9,805 bases of DNA. Source: Anaerolineaceae bacterium. GTDB taxonomy: Bacteria; Chloroflexota; Anaerolineae; JAAYZQ01. The notes beneath the pieces were generated by a model. That model made no database searches and was not told the DNA's origin. It worked only from the letters and a program-made list of their open reading frames with translations. This document shows, piece by piece, positions 6,185 through 9,805 of the stretch. The position numbers and the translations under genes are program-made. Numbering within the stretch: the stretch's first letter is position 1; every line of letters begins with the position of its first letter. The DNA lies in NCBI GenBank assembly GCA_012514775.1, contig JAAYZQ010000477.1, positions 1-9,805 on the forward strand, written 5' to 3'.

Positions 6185-7438
6185 ATGGATCAGCCCAACG
6201 TGGAGATCAAGCGAGGACTGGAAGGAGTCGTTTTCACCGAGACCCACCTGAGCGCCATCGACGGCGAGGCAGGACGGTTGTCCTATTGCGGCTATGACAT
6301 CAACGACATTGCCGCCAGGGCGTCGTACGAAGAGACAGCGTTTCTGCTGTGGTATCAGCGCCTGCCGGCCACCAACGAGCTGGCCATGCTGTCCGACTGG
6401 CTGCGCAGCAACCGGGCGCTGCCCCGGATGGTGTGGGGCATCATGCACTCGCTGCCCGAGCAGGCCACGCCCATGGAGGCGCTGCGCACCGTGGCCTCCA
6501 CCCTATCGATGTTCGACCGGGCGTGCGTCCACGAGGAGTCGGGGGGCTCGTCGCTGTGCCGCGCCGTGAGCCTGACGGCCAAGCTGCCGACCATCGTCGC
6601 CTCCTTCGACCGGCTGCGCCGTGGGCGGCCGCCCATCGAGCCCCGCGCCGACCTGGCCCACGCCGCCAACTTTCTCTACATGATGACCGGCGAGGAGCCC
6701 GACCCGCGGGCGGCCTCGGCCCTGGAAAAGTATTTCGTCCTGCTGGCCGACCACGGCATGAACGCCTCCACGTTCTCGGCGCGGGTCACCGCCAGCACGC
6801 TGGGCGACGTCTACTCGGCCGTCGTCACGGCCCTGGGAACCCTGAAGGGCCCCTTGCACGGCGGCGCCAGCCAGGCGTCCATGGAAGAGCTCCTGGAGAT
6901 CGGCAGCGTCGAGAACGTCGACGCCTGGTTCGAGAACAAGATGGCCCGCAAGGAACGCCTCTTTGGCTTCGGGCACCGCGTCTACAAGGCCGAAGATCCC
7001 CGGGCGGTCGTCCTCCACGACCTGGCCCACGATGCGGCGCAGGGCACGGGCAACACCCGCTGGTTTGACATCGCCGAGCGCCTGGAGCAGCGGGTCCTGG
7101 CCCATCCGTATTTCAAGGAGCGGCGCATCTTTACCAACGTCGACTTTTACACGGCGCCGCTGCTGTACGCCCTGGACATCCCCGTGGACCTGTTCATTCC
7201 CATGTTTGCCGTGGCCCGCATTGCCGGCTGGACGGCCCACATGCTGGAGCAGCAGAAAAACAACCGCCTCATCCGCCCCAGGGCGTACTATGCCGGGCCC
7301 CGCGACCTGGCATGGAGCGAGCTCGATGAGCGAGAGTCCCAGGTCGAAGTCCTGCCCGAGGCGCACCTCGTCGCCGGGCAGCCGGCAGTCTGCCCCGCGG
7401 CCCTGCAGATTCCGCCGCGCTTCTGGCCGGCGGCCTGA
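6185..7438 (+). CDS. gltA: Citrate synthase
   Basis: A 417-residue citrate synthase that condenses acetyl-CoA with oxaloacetate. The catalytic set is complete: His225 in GPLHGGA, His264 in GFGHRVYK and Asp320 in NVDFYTAPLL, with His190 in ADHGMNAST as a substrate contact. These correspond to His274, His320, Asp375 and His238 of the pig enzyme. The ATG at 6185 is placed by AAAGGAG (6172-6178), 20 bases after lhgO; the same frame is open further upstream inside lhgO, but that part is shadow. The fold normally ends shortly after RPRAYYAGP (364-372). Here about 45 more residues follow, Pro/Ala-rich near the end, with no recognised domain. 2-Methylcitrate synthase shares these residues and cannot be excluded by motifs, but isocitrate dehydrogenase directly downstream and no prpB or prpD nearby favour citrate synthase. 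Confidence 0.92.
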   Translation: MDQPNVEIKRGLEGVVFTETHLSAIDGEAGRLSYCGYDINDIAARASYEETAFLLWYQRLPATNELAMLSDWLRSNRALPRMVWGIMHSLPEQATPMEALRTVASTLSMFDRACVHEESGGSSLCRAVSLTAKLPTIVASFDRLRRGRPPIEPRADLAHAANFLYMMTGEEPDPRAASALEKYFVLLADHGMNASTFSARVTASTLGDVYSAVVTALGTLKGPLHGGASQASMEELLEIGSVENVDAWFENKMARKERLFGFGHRVYKAEDPRAVVLHDLAHDAAQGTGNTRWFDIAERLEQRVLAHPYFKERRIFTNVDFYTAPLLYALDIPVDLFIPMFAVARIAGWTAHMLEQQKNNRLIRPRAYYAGPRDLAWSELDERESQVEVLPEAHLVAGQPAVCPAALQIPPRFWPAA

Positions 7439-7516
7439 CCGCCTGGCACAGACGCGCCGGACAGCACGGCCTCGTTGGCCACAGAACCAGGAGACCAGAT
7501 AAGGAGCAAAACCGAC

Positions 7517-8539
7517 ATGGCTTACCGAATCACCCTCATCCCCGGCGACGGGACCGGACCGGAACTGGTGGACGCCACGCGCCTCGTCCTGGAGGCCACG
7601 GGGGTTCAGCTCGAGTGGGACGTGCAGGACGCGGGCGCCGACGTCATGGACCGCTACGGCACCCCCCTGCCCGAGCACGTCCTGGACTCGATCCGGGCCA
7701 ACCGGGTCGCCCTCAAGGGGCCCATCACCACGCCCCTCGGGACGGGCTTTCGCAGCGTCAACGTTGCCATCCGCAAGGCGCTGGACCTGTACGCAAACGT
7801 GCGCCCGGCGCGGAGCATGGTGGGCATCCCCGTCTGCCACGAGGGCCTTGACCTGGTCATCGTGCGCGAGAACACCGAGGACCTGTACGCCGGCATCGAG
7901 CACGACGTCATCCCCGGCGAGGCGGCCGAATCGATCCGCATTATCACCCGGCGGGGCACGGAGCGAATCGTGCGTTTCGCCTTCGAGTTCGCCAGGACTT
8001 ATGGCCGGCGGCTGGTGACGGCCGTGCACAAGGCCAACATCCTGAAGGCCACCGACGGGCTCTTCTTGCGGGTGGCCTACGAGGTGGCCGAGCAATACCC
8101 CGAGATCGAGTTCAACGACCGCATCGTGGACAACATGGCCATGCAGTTGGTGCAGCGCCCCCGGGAGTACGACGTGCTGGTCTGCCCGAACCTGTTCGGC
8201 GACATTATCAGCGACCTGTGCTCGGGACTGGTCGGCGGGCTGGGGGTAGCGCCGGGGGCCAACTATGGCCAGGAGATTGCCGTCTTTGAGCCGGTGCACG
8301 GCTCGGCGCCCAAGTACACGGGACAGAACAAGGTCAACCCCACGGCGACCATCCTCAGCGGGGCCATGATGCTGCGCCACCTGGGCGAGACCCAGGCCGC
8401 CGCCCGCGTCGAGGAGGCCGTGCGGGCCGTCATCGGCGAGGGCGGGAGCGTCACATTTGACCTCAAGGCCAGGCGCGACGATCCCTCGGCTGTCGGTACA
8501 CGGGAGATGGCCGAGGCGATCGTGGGGGCGATGGGCTAG
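7517..8539 (+). CDS. icd: Isocitrate dehydrogenase (short isocitrate/isopropylmalate dehydrogenase-family type)
   Basis: A 340-residue beta-decarboxylating dehydrogenase that converts isocitrate to 2-oxoglutarate and CO2. The substrate site reads as isocitrate rather than isopropylmalate: [19 protein letters not shown] (79-97) has Ser80, Asn82, Arg86 and Arg96, with Arg117 and Tyr124 ([11 protein letters not shown]), Lys172 (HKANILK), and metal-binding Asp205, Asp229 and Asp233. The adenosine loop is [15 protein letters not shown] (261-275). Its Lys266-Tyr267 pair matches NADP-using enzymes such as the E. coli one, whereas NAD-using relatives usually have Asp-Ile. The later E. coli NADP contacts (Tyr391, Arg395) align with Phe314 and Ala318, so the cofactor is uncertain. 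The ATG at 7517 follows AAGGAG (7501-7506); the upstream in-frame extension to 7475 lacks support. It lies 78 bases after gltA, with no clear promoter or terminator in the gap, and is probably co-transcribed. It ends 9 bases from the convergent ribF. Confidence 0.9.
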   Translation: MAYRITLIPGDGTGPELVDATRLVLEATGVQLEWDVQDAGADVMDRYGTPLPEHVLDSIRANRVALKGPITTPLGTGFRSVNVAIRKALDLYANVRPARSMVGIPVCHEGLDLVIVRENTEDLYAGIEHDVIPGEAAESIRIITRRGTERIVRFAFEFARTYGRRLVTAVHKANILKATDGLFLRVAYEVAEQYPEIEFNDRIVDNMAMQLVQRPREYDVLVCPNLFGDIISDLCSGLVGGLGVAPGANYGQEIAVFEPVHGSAPKYTGQNKVNPTATILSGAMMLRHLGETQAAARVEEAVRAVIGEGGSVTFDLKARRDDPSAVGTREMAEAIVGAMG

Positions 8540-8548
8540 AGTTTCGGC

Positions 8549-9466
8549 TCAGGCCGGGCTTAGCACCTGCCTGCGCACCCGAACCTTGTCTGCTGGTTCC
8601 CTGCCGGGCCGGGTTGGGACCCCAGGTGGCAGGCGGCGCAGGAACTCGACCTGGAGCGATTGGCCGGCCAGGTCATGGAAAGCGTCCGGCACGGAGACGG
8701 TCAGCCGCAGCGCCGTGCTGGCAAGGGTGGGCTCCACGCGCGCCGTGGCGGGCCATTGCCTGGCGTCCGCTCGCACCATGGTAGCATAGAGGCCGGCGGC
8801 CGGAACGGCCATCCCACCAGACACGGCCACGATTGCCGCGGCGCCGCCCAGGTCCCGGTCCCGGTGATCTCCCGGCAGGGCTGTCCCGCGGAGGTAGTAC
8901 CGCCGCCGGAGCAGGCCGGCCGCCGCCTCGACCCGGCCCTGCCCCACCAGCTCGCGGGTCAGGGTGCTGGACACCACCTGGCCGCGGACGACGAACGGTG
9001 GCACACCGCGCACGTCAAAGCCCAGCTCGCGGCCGATCTCGGCCAGGCGCGCCACGGTGCCCTCTCGGCCACGGCCCAGGGCAAAGTCCGATCCCACCCA
9101 CAGCTCGCGCAGGCGCAGCGATCGGCACAGCAGCGCCATAAAGTCCGGGGCCGGCAGCCCGGCCAGGTCCCGGGTAAACGGCAGAACCTCCACCGCGTCC
9201 AGCCCCAGCTCCCGCAGCAGGGTCAGCCGATCGTCCAGGGTGCATAGACAGGCAGGTCCCTGGCCCGTCACCACGGCCCGTGGGTGAGGGTAAAAGGTGA
9301 TGGCCGCGCTGAGGCAGCCACGTTCCTGGCCGCGTCGCACGACCTGCTGCACCAGGCGGCGATGGCCCAGGTGGACGCCATCAAAGGTGCCGATGGTCAA
9401 CACCAGGTCGCGGTCCGGGTCTATCGAGCAGAACTGAATGCCGATCTCTGACGCCGCATCGCTCAT
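8549..9466 (-). CDS. ribF: RibF-like FAD synthetase with a degenerate riboflavin kinase domain
   Basis: A 305-residue protein with the bifunctional RibF layout: an N-terminal FMN adenylyltransferase (FMN + ATP to FAD) and a C-terminal riboflavin kinase-like domain. The adenylyltransferase motifs are present: GTFDGVHLGH (26-35), TFYPHP (57-62), VGSDFALGRGREG (124-136) and VSSTLTR (165-171, a variant of the usual SSTxIR). The kinase-like half begins near 190 (RYYLRGTALPGD). It keeps the overall pattern of strands but loses key residues: the PTAN ATP/metal motif is replaced by GGAAAI (about 207-212), IGxRPT by ARVEPT (about 242-247), and the region of the catalytic Glu reads RLTVSVPD. Kinase activity is therefore doubtful. 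The ATG at 9466 has GGAAGG 8 bases ahead and is preferred to the TTG one codon upstream. The leader holds a perfect 15-bp hairpin and an overlapping short ORF. It is co-directional with the flavoprotein gene at the right edge and converges on icd. Confidence 0.87.
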   Translation of the reverse strand: MSDAASEIGIQFCSIDPDRDLVLTIGTFDGVHLGHRRLVQQVVRRGQERGCLSAAITFYPHPRAVVTGQGPACLCTLDDRLTLLRELGLDAVEVLPFTRDLAGLPAPDFMALLCRSLRLRELWVGSDFALGRGREGTVARLAEIGRELGFDVRGVPPFVVRGQVVSSTLTRELVGQGRVEAAAGLLRRRYYLRGTALPGDHRDRDLGGAAAIVAVSGGMAVPAAGLYATMVRADARQWPATARVEPTLASTALRLTVSVPDAFHDLAGQSLQVEFLRRLPPGVPTRPGREPADKVRVRRQVLSPA

Positions 9467-9494
9467 CAAGGATACCTTCCTGGCAAATCTGCAT
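9381..9494 (-). CDS. Possible 37-codon upstream ORF overlapping ribF
   Basis: An ATG at 9494 lies 8 bases after AGGAGGT (9509-9503), the best ribosome site in this region. It opens a 37-residue frame (MQICQEGILDERCGV...) that runs into ribF in a different frame and ends with TGA at 9381-9383, 86 bases inside ribF. The peptide resembles nothing I recognise and is Arg-rich late, as expected of a shifted reading of ribF. The start signal is real sequence; whether it is translated, perhaps as a leader that tunes ribF, is unknown. The ribosome site is inside the 3' arm of the hairpin. Confidence 0.25.
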   Translation of the reverse strand: MQICQEGILDERCGVRDRHSVLLDRPGPRPGVDHRHL

Positions 9495-9498
9495 GACA

Positions 9499-9555
9499 GA
9501 AGACCTCCTGGGTGAGCTCGATCTTGAAGACGAAACTATAACCCAGGAGGTCTTC
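9499..9555 (-). promoter_or_regulatory. Perfect 15-bp hairpin in the ribF leader that sequesters a Shine-Dalgarno sequence
   Basis: The arms GAAGACCTCCTGGGT and ACCCAGGAGGTCTTC (plus 9499-9513 and 9541-9555; the pair reads the same on either strand) match at all 15 positions around a 27-base loop. In the ribF-sense RNA the 3' arm contains AGGAGGT, and the 5' arm contains the anti-SD CCTCC pairing with it. The loop also has GTCTTC, which could pair instead with the first six bases of the 5' arm. After the stem, the ribF-sense strand lacks a T-run, so it does not look like a terminator in that direction. On the plus strand CCTTTTCC follows, but no plus-strand gene ends nearby. No FMN riboswitch core was recognised. 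The role in translation control is inferred. Confidence 0.55.
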
Positions 9556-9563
9556 CTTTTCCA
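9535..9563 (-). promoter_or_regulatory. Weak candidate ribF promoter inside the hairpin region
   Basis: On the minus strand, TGGAAA (9563-9558), 17 bases, then TATAGT (9540-9535). The -10 lies in the hairpin loop and one arm fills the spacer. If used, the transcript would start near 9528 and lack the 5' arm, freeing the SD. If transcription instead reads in from the flavoprotein gene, the full hairpin forms. The hexamer match is modest. Confidence 0.25.
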
Positions 9564-9565
9564 CC

Positions 9566-9589
9566 CTCATCCCCGGAATTCGGAATGAG
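9566..9589 (-). other. Small stem-loop after the flavoprotein gene
   Basis: On the minus strand CTCATTCC and GGGGATGAG form an 8-bp stem with one G-U pair and an 8-base loop, about 52 bases beyond the flavoprotein stop. No T-run follows, so it is not a classical terminator. It could be a processing or factor-dependent site, or chance. Apart from this and the hairpin at 9499-9555, nothing is seen in the 175 bases between the two genes. Confidence 0.2.
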
Positions 9590-9641
9590 TCTGATCTTGT
9601 CGTTCGCGGGCCCTATTGTGCCGCGACCGAATCAGGTTGCC

Positions 9642-9805
9642 TTAGGCCCAGGGCTCCAGGGCAGCGACATTCCTGCCAGCGATGCGACCGAAGCAAACTG
9701 CAAACGACACGTAGCAGCCACAGCCGGGATAGTTGCCCGGTCGGCCAAAAACGTTCGATCCCACAACACAACCAGAGGCATAGAGGCGCGGAATCTTTGC
9801 GCCGA
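9642..9805 (-). CDS. FAD-dependent oxidoreductase (fumarate reductase flavoprotein-like), C-terminal fragment
   Basis: The last 53 codons of a gene that enters from beyond the right edge and stops at TAA (9644-9642). The fragment has the typical C-terminal FAD-closing segment of the FAD_binding_2 family (fumarate reductase, ketosteroid dehydrogenase and urocanate reductase relatives): IPRLYASGCVVGSNVFG, then NYPGCGCY and FGRIAGRNVAALEPW. In the common form the first block reads AxGE and the middle GGxxL; here Cys replaces these at several places (GCVVGS, PGCGCY, AVCFGR), so this is a divergent subgroup. The substrate cannot be judged from the fragment. It is co-directional with ribF, 175 bases ahead of it, so the flavin-using and flavin-making genes could share a transcript. 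Confidence 0.75.
   Translation of the reverse strand, partial: GAKIPRLYASGCVVGSNVFGRPGNYPGCGCYVSFAVCFGRIAGRNVAALEPWA

Noticed and set aside
6503..8380. A 625-codon open frame on the minus strand opposite gltA and icd
   Set aside because: It is antisense to two genes with complete catalytic motifs, shows no recognisable domain, and is Gly/Arg/His/Val-rich as expected of a GC-biased antisense reading.
9499..9555. The 15-bp inverted repeat as ends of a transposon or MITE
   Set aside because: The arms enclose only 27 bases, no flanking target duplication is visible, and no second copy is in the window. A genome-wide repeat search could reopen this.
9499..9560. The same hairpin as a rho-independent terminator
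   Set aside because: On the ribF-sense strand no T-run follows. On the plus strand only four Ts follow, after a long 27-base loop, and no plus-strand gene ends nearby.

Overview
The window is a GC-rich (roughly two-thirds G+C), gene-dense bacterial chromosomal segment. It has short gaps, GTG and ATG starts, strong GGAGG-type ribosome sites and sigma70/sigmaA-like promoters. The gene mix suggests a high-GC environmental bacterium, and Chloroflexota is a plausible guess: four-subunit 2-oxoacid:ferredoxin oxidoreductase, FAD-dependent L-2-hydroxyglutarate oxidase, citrate synthase, a short isocitrate dehydrogenase and a C45-type Ntn hydrolase. The taxonomy is inference from gene content, not something the sequence shows. 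No insertion sequence, phage gene, CRISPR array, tRNA or rRNA was seen.

Layout. At 1-458 (minus) is the N-terminal half of a CCA-adding/poly(A) polymerase family enzyme, cut by the window edge. It diverges from a C45/penicillin-acyltransferase-like gene at 603-1655 (plus), with two near-consensus promoters in the gap. Converging on that gene, only 4 bases away, is the minus-strand operon korD-korA-korB-korC (4704 down to 1660), a 2-oxoglutarate:ferredoxin oxidoreductase with its own 2[4Fe-4S] ferredoxin. A 248-base control region (4705-4952) separates korD from the divergent operon lhgO-gltA-icd (4953-8539). That region holds extended -10 promoters facing both ways and two perfect palindromes. 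Converging on icd, 9 bases away, is a RibF-like FAD synthetase (8549-9466, minus). Its leader carries a perfect 15-bp hairpin that buries a strong Shine-Dalgarno sequence. At the right edge (9642-9805, minus) is the C-terminal end of an FAD-dependent oxidoreductase.

How the genes fit together. The two divergent operons converge on 2-oxoglutarate. Citrate synthase and isocitrate dehydrogenase make it in the oxidative direction, LhgO regenerates it from L-2-hydroxyglutarate, and the Kor complex exchanges it with succinyl-CoA using low-potential ferredoxin. Aconitase is not in the window. LhgO and the edge oxidoreductase both need FAD, and a putative FMN adenylyltransferase lies beside them, but its riboflavin kinase half has lost its signature residues.

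The window is mainly central metabolism. The most unusual items are the SD-sequestering hairpin with an overlapping upstream ORF before ribF, the degenerate kinase domain of RibF, and the clustering of a complete 2-oxoglutarate node around one palindrome-rich divergent promoter.
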